DNA of 64,000 bases, taken from Actinomyces sp. Its GTDB lineage: Bacteria; Actinomycetota; Actinomycetes; Actinomycetales; Actinomycetaceae. Both the position numbers and the translations under genes were made by a program. Under the pieces are notes generated by a model. It was not told where the DNA came from. It saw only the letters and a list, made by a program, of their open reading frames with translations, and did not search any database. Within the stretch, counting starts at the first letter, position 1. Every line of letters begins with the position of its first letter. Positions 9,027 through 16,664 of the stretch are shown piece after piece. The stretch spans positions 1 through 64,000 of the forward strand of contig NZ_JAUMUL010000005.1 of the NCBI RefSeq assembly GCF_030530635.1, in the 5' to 3' direction.

Positions 9027-10899
9027 GCCCCGGATGAGTCGTTCCGCGCTGAGTCGCACCCTGCGGCTGGTCGCCCCCGACCTGCGCCCGCAGGCCAAGC
9101 TGGTTGCCGGAGGCACGTTCGCCCTGCTGGCCGAGGTGGTCTTCCGAGTCGTCGAACCGTGGCCCATGAAGATCGTCATCGACTCGGTGCTGTCATCCCT
9201 GGGCGCCAACACCGGTTATGCGCCCGCCAGTCTGATGCGACTGCTCGGGCTGGGGGCGGCGCTCGTCGTGATCGTCGCCATGCGAGCGCTGTGCAACTAC
9301 CTGGCCACTGTCTCCTTCGCCCTGGCGGGCTCCCGCACCGCCATCTCACTGCGCCGCCGCGCCTTCCACCATGTGCAGACGCTCTCCCAGCAGTTCCACT
9401 CCCACAACCGCAGTGCCGACACGGTGCAGCGGCTCGTCTCGGACGTCGCCCGCATGCAGGACGTCGCGGTGACCGCCGGGCTCCCGCTGGCGGCCAACGT
9501 GCTCACCCTGACGGTCATGCTCGGGGTGATGGTTTGGCTGGACCCGTTGTTGTCACTGGTGGTGGTCGCGGCGATCGTGCTGTTCTTCCTGACCTCCTCG
9601 GGAAGTTCCAAGCAGATCACCTCCGCCGCGCGCCGCACCCGCAAGTCCGAGGGGAAACTGGCCAACACGGCCCAGGAGGCACTCAGCACCATCAAGGTGG
9701 TGCAGGCATACGGGCTGGAGCCGATCGTCGAAGACCGCTTCGTCAACGCCAACCAGACCTCGCTGCACGCCGGTGTGCGCTCCCTGCGCCTGGCGGCGCG
9801 GCTGGAACGCACCACGGACGTGATCGTAGGCCTGGCCTCGGCGGTAGTGCTGGTGGGCGGGGGCCTGCGGGTACTGGCCGGCGGGATGACGCCCGGCGAC
9901 CTGGTCCTGTTCAACACCTACCTGCGCACCACCATGAAGCCGCTGCGCGACATGGCCAAGTACACCGGCCGCATCGCCCGGGCGGCCGCCTCCGGGGAGC
10001 GGGTGGCCAACCTCATGGATGTGCGCCCCGACATCGTCTCCCCCGTCGATCCCGTACCACTCGGGCACGTGCGCGGCTCCTTGACCTTCGAGAATGTGGT
10101 CACCGAATACGATGGCCACGAGATCCTGCACGGCGTGAATCTGCAGATCAGGGCCGGTGAGCATGTGGCCATCATCGGCCCCTCCGGATCGGGCAAATCC
10201 ACCCTGACCTCGCTGTTGGTGCGCGCAATCGACCCGGTTGACGGCAGAGTGTGTCTGGACGGCAACAACCTCACCAGCCTGGATCTGACCGAACTGCGCT
10301 CGCATATATCAGTTCTGCACCAGGAGGCGGTCCTGTTCGCCGCATCAGTGCGTGACAACATCCGTATGGGCCGGCCCGAGGCGACCGACGCCGAGGTGGA
10401 GGCCGCCGCGCTGGCAGCCGGAGCGCACGAGTTCATCTCCGCCCTTCCTGACGGCTACGACACGATCGTCGGTGAACGCGGCGGCACGCTCTCCGGCGGC
10501 CAGCGCCAACGCGTGGCCATCGTGCGGGCGCTGCTGCGCGATGCGCCCGTCGTCATCCTGGACGAGGCGACCACCGGATTGGACCCGACATCATCGAACC
10601 TGGTCCTGGACGCCGTCGAACGGCTCTCGCGCGGCCGCACCCTGCTGGCGGTCACCCACGACTCCGAAGTCGCCCTGCGCTCAGACCGGGTGGTATGGAT
10701 CGAGGACGGCCGTGTCCAACTGGACGGGTCCCCACAGCAGCTGCTTGAGGAGTCACCCCTGTTCCAGACCTGGGCCGCCGCCGGCGCCGCCCAGCGCAAG
10801 CTAATGACCACCACCAAGCGGGAACCCGCCCCGGAGAACAACCACCGGGCCGGCAACAACCCCGATGACACGAACAGGAATACTCATGTACGTCACTAG
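9019..10899 (+). CDS. ABC transporter, fused permease and ATPase (exporter type)
   Basis: 626 aa half-transporter. The membrane domain (about 1-330) shows roughly six hydrophobic helices. The nucleotide-binding domain has Walker A GPSGSGKST near 387, signature LSGGQRQRV near 491 and Walker B VVILDEATTGLD near 511. The last 35 residues are a hydrophilic Asn/Arg-rich tail absent from the core family. One gene implies a homodimer. Set between three glycosyltransferases and two kinases, it most likely flips or exports the glycosylated product, as PglK- and MsbA-type exporters do. That role is inference. Confidence 0.87.
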   Translation: MSEPRMSRSALSRTLRLVAPDLRPQAKLVAGGTFALLAEVVFRVVEPWPMKIVIDSVLSSLGANTGYAPASLMRLLGLGAALVVIVAMRALCNYLATVSFALAGSRTAISLRRRAFHHVQTLSQQFHSHNRSADTVQRLVSDVARMQDVAVTAGLPLAANVLTLTVMLGVMVWLDPLLSLVVVAAIVLFFLTSSGSSKQITSAARRTRKSEGKLANTAQEALSTIKVVQAYGLEPIVEDRFVNANQTSLHAGVRSLRLAARLERTTDVIVGLASAVVLVGGGLRVLAGGMTPGDLVLFNTYLRTTMKPLRDMAKYTGRIARAAASGERVANLMDVRPDIVSPVDPVPLGHVRGSLTFENVVTEYDGHEILHGVNLQIRAGEHVAIIGPSGSGKSTLTSLLVRAIDPVDGRVCLDGNNLTSLDLTELRSHISVLHQEAVLFAASVRDNIRMGRPEATDAEVEAAALAAGAHEFISALPDGYDTIVGERGGTLSGGQRQRVAIVRALLRDAPVVILDEATTGLDPTSSNLVLDAVERLSRGRTLLAVTHDSEVALRSDRVVWIEDGRVQLDGSPQQLLEESPLFQTWAAAGAAQRKLMTTTKREPAPENNHRAGNNPDDTNRNTHVRH

Positions 10900-12088
10900 C
10901 ACACGCAGCGCCGTCGATGCGATTCTCGCACCCGACCGGCTAAGTGAGCTCGTGGAGGCGCCGGTACGGGCGGCACGGCTGCGCATCAAACCGGGAGTGT
11001 CGATAACGGTATCCCTGCTTCGGGCCGACACCGGACGCAGCGCCGGCTGGGCCAGGCTGCTGTGGCCGGTCAGCCGCAAGAAAGCCGCCAAGGCCGCCCG
11101 CCGAGCCGCAGCTCTGGGACTACGCACCCACGAAAGGGACACCAGCGATGGCCTGCTGGTCCAGACCGGCGAGGTGGCCACCGATCCGACACTCATCAAG
11201 CGCATCGCCAGCGCCCGCGACGCCGATCTCCTGGGAGCCCTGGAGGGGAATCTGCTGCGGTACAACCCGCTGCGCCGCCTGGTGGCCCGCACCTCCGAAG
11301 GTGTGGTGCGCGTCACCACGGCCGACCAGCAGAGGATCCTAGCCCTGCAGGACTTCGCCTCCGGGTACGTGCCAGTGCCGCCGCAACTGGAAGTCCCGGA
11401 TGCGGCGGACACCGAGCACGTCAGCATCCAGCGTTTCGTCGGCGACAGCGACCTGAACCGCCACCACGATCCGACAGCCACCGCCCGCGCCGGCGCCGCC
11501 CTGGCGGCCCTGCACGCCGCCGCCGCTGAACTGCCCCGCAGACTGCGTGAGAACCTGGAGCACACCGTGTCGGGCGGAGAGAACCCGGCCTTGGCTCACA
11601 CCCGCATACTCAACCACCTGGACCCGATGCTCGCCGCTCGGGTTTTCCGGCTCGGTGAACTCATGCCGCTTGCGACTGAAGGAGAACCGGTACTCATCCA
11701 CGGGGATGCCTCCCCCGACCAGGTACTGGTCGACCGGCGTACCGGCGAGATCTGGTGGACCGACTTCGACCGGGCCCGGCTGGCGCCCAGCGCCGTCGAT
11801 CTGGGCTCCTACCTGGCCGCGTCCGGCCCTGACGCCGCCCCCGCCCTGTTGGAGGGCTACGCCGGGGCCGGCGGCCGGGTTCCGACCGACCAGCAGCTGC
11901 GGCAGGCGGTCGCCCGGTCCCGGCTGGAACGTCTCCAGGAGCCGCTGCGTCACGGCGATCCCCATTGGCGTCGTCGAATTGCCGCCGACATCGACCTTAT
12001 CGAGGCCCTGCTGGACGCGCCGTCCGGGCGTGTCAGACTGCAGTCCATAGGAAGCTGCGGCTGCTTACAGTCACGGGAGGCGTCATGA
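10886..12088 (+). CDS. Phosphotransferase, aminoglycoside-kinase (APH) fold
   Basis: 400 aa. The catalytic loop is LIHGDASPDQVLVD, with H272-G-D at its head, followed by WWTDFDRARL holding the metal-binding Asp. The loop has Gln where most APH-fold kinases have Asn (HGDxxxxN), a feature shared with maltokinases. ATG at 10886 has CAGGAA upstream and lies within the last codons of the transporter; an in-frame ATG at 10865 is also possible. Its neighbours argue for a sugar, polyol or lipid-linked acceptor rather than antibiotic resistance. A second kinase of the same fold follows. Confidence 0.75.
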   Translation: MYVTSTRSAVDAILAPDRLSELVEAPVRAARLRIKPGVSITVSLLRADTGRSAGWARLLWPVSRKKAAKAARRAAALGLRTHERDTSDGLLVQTGEVATDPTLIKRIASARDADLLGALEGNLLRYNPLRRLVARTSEGVVRVTTADQQRILALQDFASGYVPVPPQLEVPDAADTEHVSIQRFVGDSDLNRHHDPTATARAGAALAALHAAAAELPRRLRENLEHTVSGGENPALAHTRILNHLDPMLAARVFRLGELMPLATEGEPVLIHGDASPDQVLVDRRTGEIWWTDFDRARLAPSAVDLGSYLAASGPDAAPALLEGYAGAGGRVPTDQQLRQAVARSRLERLQEPLRHGDPHWRRRIAADIDLIEALLDAPSGRVRLQSIGSCGCLQSREAS

Positions 12089-13176
12089 ACAACAACGATG
12101 CACAACACCCCCGCACCACGACACCTCCCGAGAGCCCGACGCCCGCGGTGGCCGCCCTCCAGGAGGCGACCGGGTGGGTACGCGCCTGGCCGGACAAGGA
12201 CCGGGGCCTGGTCTTCGAGCGCAGGGACTCCTCCGGGCAGCTGCGGGCCGGGAGGATCGACGCCGCCGGAGAAGTACAGATACTCGCCTACGCCCAGGAT
12301 CCGGCTCTGCCCGAACTATCCCCGCGATTGGTGAGCCCACAGGCGGAGGGGGAGCTGGTGGTCCACCGGGCAGGACGCAGAGCCGTCGTCATCGGAACGG
12401 ACCGAGTGCACAAACTGGTACGTGCCGGCCGAGCCGCGAAACTGGCCGACCTGCGGGTGTCGCACCCGTTCCTGCGGGCGGGCCTGCGCACCGCCGAGGT
12501 TCTGGACCGCTCCTCCGCAAGAGTGGATCTGGAGCTGCTGCCCGGCCAGTCCCTGCATGATCTGGGGGATGCGGGACTACCCGGCTGGGAACGGTTCGCG
12601 CAGTTGTGGCCCGGAGTCGTCCGACCCGAATCGCTGCCGGAGCACACCGGAGCCGATGAGGCGGCGGTGCTGCTGCGCTGGCACCGCCGAGCGCTTGACC
12701 TGGGCATGAGCGACGTACTCGGAACGCCGGAGGGACTCGGCACGGCCGTAGACGTGGTTGCCGGTCTGCTGCGGGAACCTGGCGACCCACTGGCCGCGGC
12801 GCACCGGGACCTGCACGACGGCCAACTGCTGTGGGACGGTGCGACCCTGTCACTGCTTGACCTGGACACCGCCGCGCTGGCCGAACCAGCACTCGACCTG
12901 GGTAACCTGGCCGCCCACGTGGACCTCATGCACACCCAGGGGCGGCTCGCTTCGACGGCACACACGCACATCGCTCAGCTCCTGGACGAGTTGAGCCAGG
13001 AACTCGCGTCTGAGCACCGCCTGTCGGTCTACTACCTGGCGTCCCGGCTGCGACTCAGCTTCGTGCACGCCTTCCGCCCCGGCGCACCGGCATGGCTGCC
13101 CGACTGGACCCGCGAGTCCATGCAGCTGGCGGCCGCACCCGGGCGGGCCTGGCAATCACGCACCTTGGGAGAATAA
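12085..13176 (+). CDS. Second APH-fold phosphotransferase
   Basis: 363 aa. The loop AAHRDLHDGQLLWDG places the catalytic motif at H240-R-D with Gln at the metal-binding position, and LLDLDTAALAEPALDLGNL supplies the second acidic motif. The N-lobe is shortened and diverged: residues 15-110 show no clear Gly-rich loop, though VHKLVRAGRAAKL may hold the ATP-binding Lys. ATG follows GGGAGG at good spacing and overlaps the previous stop. The pairing with the upstream kinase suggests two successive phosphorylations or a heteromeric enzyme. Both ideas are inference. Confidence 0.7.
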   Translation: MNNNDAQHPRTTTPPESPTPAVAALQEATGWVRAWPDKDRGLVFERRDSSGQLRAGRIDAAGEVQILAYAQDPALPELSPRLVSPQAEGELVVHRAGRRAVVIGTDRVHKLVRAGRAAKLADLRVSHPFLRAGLRTAEVLDRSSARVDLELLPGQSLHDLGDAGLPGWERFAQLWPGVVRPESLPEHTGADEAAVLLRWHRRALDLGMSDVLGTPEGLGTAVDVVAGLLREPGDPLAAAHRDLHDGQLLWDGATLSLLDLDTAALAEPALDLGNLAAHVDLMHTQGRLASTAHTHIAQLLDELSQELASEHRLSVYYLASRLRLSFVHAFRPGAPAWLPDWTRESMQLAAAPGRAWQSRTLGE

Positions 13177-14742
13177 ATGTATGCGTCATCCCCCGGCACC
13201 GGACGCGCCCCCGGCGCGGAACGCGAGTGGGACCCGAACCGGGAGCAAGAACAAGGCCGCGACGGGCACAATGGCCGCGTGAAGGTCACCAACCCGTTCT
13301 CCCGGGCGACCATCCGCACCCGGATCATCTGGACGATCATCCTGGTCGCCTTGGTAGCTCTGGCGACCTCCGGCGCCGCCGTATGGATGCTGGACCTGCG
13401 CTCCACCCACGCCGACATCGACGATCGGCTCGTGCTCACCCGTCAGGAATTGCGGCGCCTGGCGGATGTCGGCATCGATCCGGCCACCGGGGAGCCGTTG
13501 ACCGACCCGGCCCAGACGCTGCGCGTGTACATGGAGCGTTCCGTCCTGGGATCCGGGGAGGGGCAGCTCGGCATCGTCGACGGCGCCGTGCAGTGGGTGT
13601 CGGCCGAAGGAATCGGCCTGCATCCGGAGAACGATCCCCAACTGGTGGAGCGGCTGCTGGCCACGGCGGATGCGCGCATCTCCACAATCATCACTATTGA
13701 CACCAACCGCGGCCGCTACCGGGTGCTGACCGTGCCGGTTACGGACGGGACCACGACGACGGCCCTGGCGCAGGTGGTCGATCTGGACGCCGCCGAGGCC
13801 GTCGTGTGGCGCACCATGCGCATGTACGCATCTGCTGCCACTGTGACCGTGATGCTGGTGGCGGCACTGGCGTGGCTCGGCATCGGACGGCTGCTGCGCC
13901 CCATCTGGGAGCTGCGCAACGCCACCGAGTCCATTGATGAGCGCGACCTGACCACCCGGGTGCGGGTCCGCGGCCGCGACGACCTGTCCGCGCTGGCGGC
14001 AGCGGTCAATCGCATGTTGGACCGGGTGCAGCGGGCGGTGGAGGCCCAGCGAGAACTGCTCGACGACGTCGGGCACGAGCTGCGCACCCCGATCACGGTG
14101 GTGCGCGGGCACCTGGAGCTCGTAGATCCCGACGACCCCGACGACGTGCGGCAGACCTCCGAACTGGCCCTGGATGAGCTGGACCGGATGAGCACACTCG
14201 TGGGCGATCTGCTGGATCTTGCCCGCAGCTCTCAGAGCGACTTCGTCACCCCCGAGCCCACTGACATCGAAGCGCTGACCTTGCAGGTGTTCGACAAGGC
14301 CTGTGCCCTGGGGGACCGGGACTGGCAGTTGGGAAGCTGCGCCAACGGGACGACCGCACTCGATCCGGCGCGCATCACCCAGGCCTGGCTGCAGCTCGCC
14401 GCGAACGCCGTGAAGTACTCCGATGCGGACTCCCGGGTTGCGCTCGGCTCCGAGATCAACGGGGCCGAACTGTTCCTCTGGGTCGAGGACGAGGGCATCG
14501 GCATCGCGCCGGAGGATGTGGAACGCATCCGGCTCAGATTCGCCCGTACTGCTGAGGCCACTCGCCACGCCGCCGGAGCCGGCCTCGGCCTGAGTATCGT
14601 GGAGACTATCACTGAGGCACACAGTGGCCGACTCGCAATATCCTCCGAGGTTGGTAGAGGATCGGTGTTCACGCTGTGCATCCCCCTGAAGACCGTTGAC
14701 CAGACACGGTCGGTGCAGCAGAAGGAATCGGACGAACAATGA
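13177..14742 (+). CDS. Sensor histidine kinase (HAMP, HisKA, HATPase)
   Basis: 521 aa membrane sensor. TM1 (IIWTIILVALVALATSG, about 49-65) is followed by an extracytoplasmic domain of roughly 135 residues, then TM2 (TVTVMLVAALAWLGIG), a HAMP linker, and the phosphorylated His H300 in DDVGHELRTPITVV. The ATP domain shows LAANAVKYS (N box), VEDEGIGI (G1) and GAGLGLSIVETI (G2). ATG abuts the previous stop (TAAATG); an in-frame GTG at 13279 would remove a charged 34-residue leader. It forms a pair with the next gene and probably controls the glycosyltransferase operon in response to envelope state. Confidence 0.9.
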   Translation: MYASSPGTGRAPGAEREWDPNREQEQGRDGHNGRVKVTNPFSRATIRTRIIWTIILVALVALATSGAAVWMLDLRSTHADIDDRLVLTRQELRRLADVGIDPATGEPLTDPAQTLRVYMERSVLGSGEGQLGIVDGAVQWVSAEGIGLHPENDPQLVERLLATADARISTIITIDTNRGRYRVLTVPVTDGTTTTALAQVVDLDAAEAVVWRTMRMYASAATVTVMLVAALAWLGIGRLLRPIWELRNATESIDERDLTTRVRVRGRDDLSALAAAVNRMLDRVQRAVEAQRELLDDVGHELRTPITVVRGHLELVDPDDPDDVRQTSELALDELDRMSTLVGDLLDLARSSQSDFVTPEPTDIEALTLQVFDKACALGDRDWQLGSCANGTTALDPARITQAWLQLAANAVKYSDADSRVALGSEINGAELFLWVEDEGIGIAPEDVERIRLRFARTAEATRHAAGAGLGLSIVETITEAHSGRLAISSEVGRGSVFTLCIPLKTVDQTRSVQQKESDEQ

Positions 14743-15401
14743 CCACCGTACTCATAGTGGAAGATGAGCAGCGCATCACCTCATTCCTGACCAAAGGGCT
14801 CAAGGCCGCCGGTTTCGTGCCCAAGGTCGTCGACAACGGCGCGGATGCCGTAGAGATGGCCCTGCTCGGAGATGCCGACATCATCCTGCTGGATGTGGGT
14901 CTGCCGGACATTGACGGCTTCGAAGTACTCGAGCGGCTGCGCGGGCAGGGAGTGACCACGCCGGTCATCATGCTCACCGCCCGTTCCTCGGTGGCCGATC
15001 GGGTGGCCGGGCTCGAGGGCGGCGCCGACGACTACCTGCCCAAGCCCTTCTCCTTCGACGAACTCGTCGCCCGGATACGATTGCGGCTGCGCAACCAGGA
15101 TGCGGCTCCGACCGAGCCGGGCATTGTGGAGCACAAGGGGCTCGCACTGGACATCCACACGCGCCGAGTACGCGTGGACGGGCGGTGGGTGGACCTGTCG
15201 GCCCGGGAGTTCGCGCTCGCCGAGATGTTCATTCGGCATCCCAGGCAGGTGCTCAGCCGCGAGCAACTGCTGGCGAATGTGTGGGGACTGGATTTCGACC
15301 CCGGCTCGAACGTGGTGGACGTGTACGTCTCCTACCTGCGAAGCAAGTTCGGCAAGGACCGGCTGGAAACCGTCCGCGGCGTCGGCTACCGGCTCATCTA
15401 A
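14739..15401 (+). CDS. Response regulator, OmpR/PhoB family
   Basis: 220 aa. The receiver domain begins TTVLIVEDEQRITSFL, with acidic E/D residues near 9-10, phosphorylated D52 in LLDVGLPDIDG and the Lys of YLPKPFS. The winged-helix effector domain contains LSAREFALAEMFIRHP and the terminal VDVYVSYLRSKFG...VRGVGYRLI. It overlaps the kinase stop by ATGA and is the last gene of the operon. The TCTCATCG direct repeat at 5241-5259 is a candidate target. Confidence 0.93.
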   Translation: MTTVLIVEDEQRITSFLTKGLKAAGFVPKVVDNGADAVEMALLGDADIILLDVGLPDIDGFEVLERLRGQGVTTPVIMLTARSSVADRVAGLEGGADDYLPKPFSFDELVARIRLRLRNQDAAPTEPGIVEHKGLALDIHTRRVRVDGRWVDLSAREFALAEMFIRHPRQVLSREQLLANVWGLDFDPGSNVVDVYVSYLRSKFGKDRLETVRGVGYRLI

Positions 15402-15570
15402 GTCCCGCACTGCCCCGCGTCGACCGACGACGAGTGGGCGCCCCCGGCCTTCTGGATACGGGGCTCTTCCGGTTTGGGGGTGTGGTGTGGTTGTGGCGGG
15501 GCTGCGGCAGAAGTGTCGCCGATGCCCTGAGACATGACACGGGCCGGGGCGTCTGCTTGGCCGGTTGGAC

Positions 15571-15675
15571 GTTAACAACGCCACTTAACGTTCTGCTGCA
15601 TACCTGCGGGCCCTTCAGCAGACGGTTAACCGGCGCTGTTAACCCCGAAGTGGCGTAGCAGACCGCCAAGTGGCG
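15571..15675. repeat. GTTAAC and AAGTGGCG repeat cluster inside element A
   Basis: Three GTTAAC palindromes (15571, 15625, 15638) lie among three copies of AAGTGGCG: two direct (15648 and 15668, 20 bp apart, each continuing TRGCAGA) and one inverted (15579-15586). CTGCTG (15592) can pair with CAGCAG (15616). A related AGTGGCGTAGC occurs at 45681-45691. Confidence 0.6.
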
Positions 15676-15891
15676 TGGCAGATGGACCCACTCCCAGGCG
15701 CCGGGGATGCCGGCAGCCAAGTGCAGCCAAGTCCGGCACGGTTGAACCAGCGCGATTCATCGCATCCTTCACCTCGCAACACTCCGGCCACCACACTCAC
15801 CAACACCAAGAGCCGGTCTGGGCGGGTCGGTGGGGTTGTTCGACGACGCCGGTTAGCCGCCGCCGACGCGGCCCGACGAGTCCTTGCCCGC

Positions 15892-15982
15892 CCGAGAACG
15901 TCCTGTCCTGGTCGAACACGACCTCATGAGCCCGAAACCCTACCGAACGTGGAGGGTTTGGGGCGCACAAGGACGTTCTCGG
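15892..15982. other. Nested stem-loop, possible structured RNA or cruciform
   Basis: CCGAGAACGTCCT (15892-15904) pairs perfectly with AGGACGTTCTCGG (15970-15982). Inside it, AAACCCT pairs with AGGGTTT around an 11-base loop. The inner stem and the 15-mer GTGGAGGGTTTGGGG recur at 21689-21744, where AAGCCCT still pairs with AGGGTTT through a G-U. No transcript evidence is available. Confidence 0.4.
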
Positions 15983-16147
15983 CAAACCAGCACCCACCGA
16001 ACACGACCCCGCCGGACCGACATCGACCTCATCCGCCCCCGAACACAACCCCCACACCGCAGCCCGGGCCTAAGCCACCACGTCGCAATCACCACACCCA
16101 CAAACCGGAAGAGCGGGATACAGGGGCGCCCACTCGTCGTCTACCGG

Positions 16148-16606
16148 TCAGTTGTCGTCATCGTCATCGTCATCGTCGTCCCTGTCATCGTCCTTGTCGT
16201 CATAATCGTCGTCGTAGTCGACCCCGGTGCCGCCACTGTTAGTGGTGCCAGCACCGTTATTGCTCGTGTTGCCGCCGTAACCCGACCCGTAGCCGCCCTG
16301 AGGCGATACATCCTGCGGCGGTGCTTGCTGCACCACCTCGGGTACTGAGACGGCAGCTTCACCGGTGGTGGCACCGCCATTGGATTGCGGCGCGGGCGAG
16401 GCGGAGGGTGACGCGGAGGGCGTCATCAGGGGCCCTGCGCTGCGGCCGGCCTGCACAGTCGCGGTTGCAGCCGAAGTCATGGCAATGCCGGGTTCGTCAT
16501 CGAGGCCGTCGGGACGGCGCAGAATCAGGATCGCGACGCAAACGAGCAGGACGGTGGCCGCAGCCGCGACTAGTACTGCCAGCGGTCTGCCTCGGTCAGG
16601 GTTCAT
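16148..16606 (-). CDS. Membrane-anchored or secreted protein with poly-Asp tail
   Basis: 152 aa, function not recognised. An N-terminal hydrophobic helix (LAVLVAAAATVLLVCVAILI, about 9-28) follows a short basic start and is probably an uncleaved anchor. A Ser/Pro/Ala-rich linker and a Gly/Asn-rich stretch (GGYGSGYGGNTSNNGAG) follow. The tail is DYDDDYDDKDDDRDD and further Asp residues, encoded by repeated GAC/GAT triplets that could vary in number by slippage. ATG has a good AGGAGG upstream. The exposed poly-acid tail suggests cation or cell-wall binding, which is a guess. Element A is inserted 33 bp beyond its stop. Confidence 0.6.
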   Translation of the reverse strand: MNPDRGRPLAVLVAAAATVLLVCVAILILRRPDGLDDEPGIAMTSAATATVQAGRSAGPLMTPSASPSASPAPQSNGGATTGEAAVSVPEVVQQAPPQDVSPQGGYGSGYGGNTSNNGAGTTNSGGTGVDYDDDYDDKDDDRDDDDDDDDDN

Positions 16607-16629
16607 GGCTATACCTCCTGGTGGGTTAC

Positions 16630-16651
16630 CCCGGCGCCGGAGAGCGCCGGG
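16630..16651 (-). terminator. Hairpin after proA
   Basis: CCCGGCGC pairs with GCGCCGGG around a 6-base loop, 14 bp past the proA stop and before the next minus-strand gene. No U-tract. Confidence 0.45.
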
Positions 16652-16664
16652 ACGGGCCTCCGAG

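Larger units (their letters stand above)
15462..16115. mobile_element. Transposase-free insertion with ISL3-like ends (element A)
   Basis: The left end, GGCTCTTCCGGTTTGGGGG, and the right end (read inward from 16115, CGCTCTTCCGGTTTGTGGG) match at about 23 of 25 bases. The flanks are GGATACGG (15454-15461) and GGATACAG (16116-16123), an 8-bp target duplication with one change. GGCTCTT ends with 8-bp duplications are typical of the ISL3 transposase family. No transposase reading frame is present, so it is a non-autonomous element or a gutted IS. It lies just 3' of the two-component system and of the Asp-rich protein gene, interrupting neither. Confidence 0.75.

Noticed and set aside
10865..12088. 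APH-fold proteins considered as antibiotic-resistance genes
   Set aside because: The catalytic Gln variant and the operon with glycosyltransferases and exporter fit carbohydrate metabolism better; no resistance-element context.
13186..14739. 517-codon open frame opposite the histidine kinase gene
   Set aside because: Gly/Gln/His-rich nonsense sequence with no family motif; the kinase on the other strand is certain.
15670..16242. 190-codon frame inside element A, considered as a transposase remnant
   Set aside because: Translation is Pro/Arg/His/Thr-rich with no DDE motif, and it crosses the element border into the Asp-rich gene.
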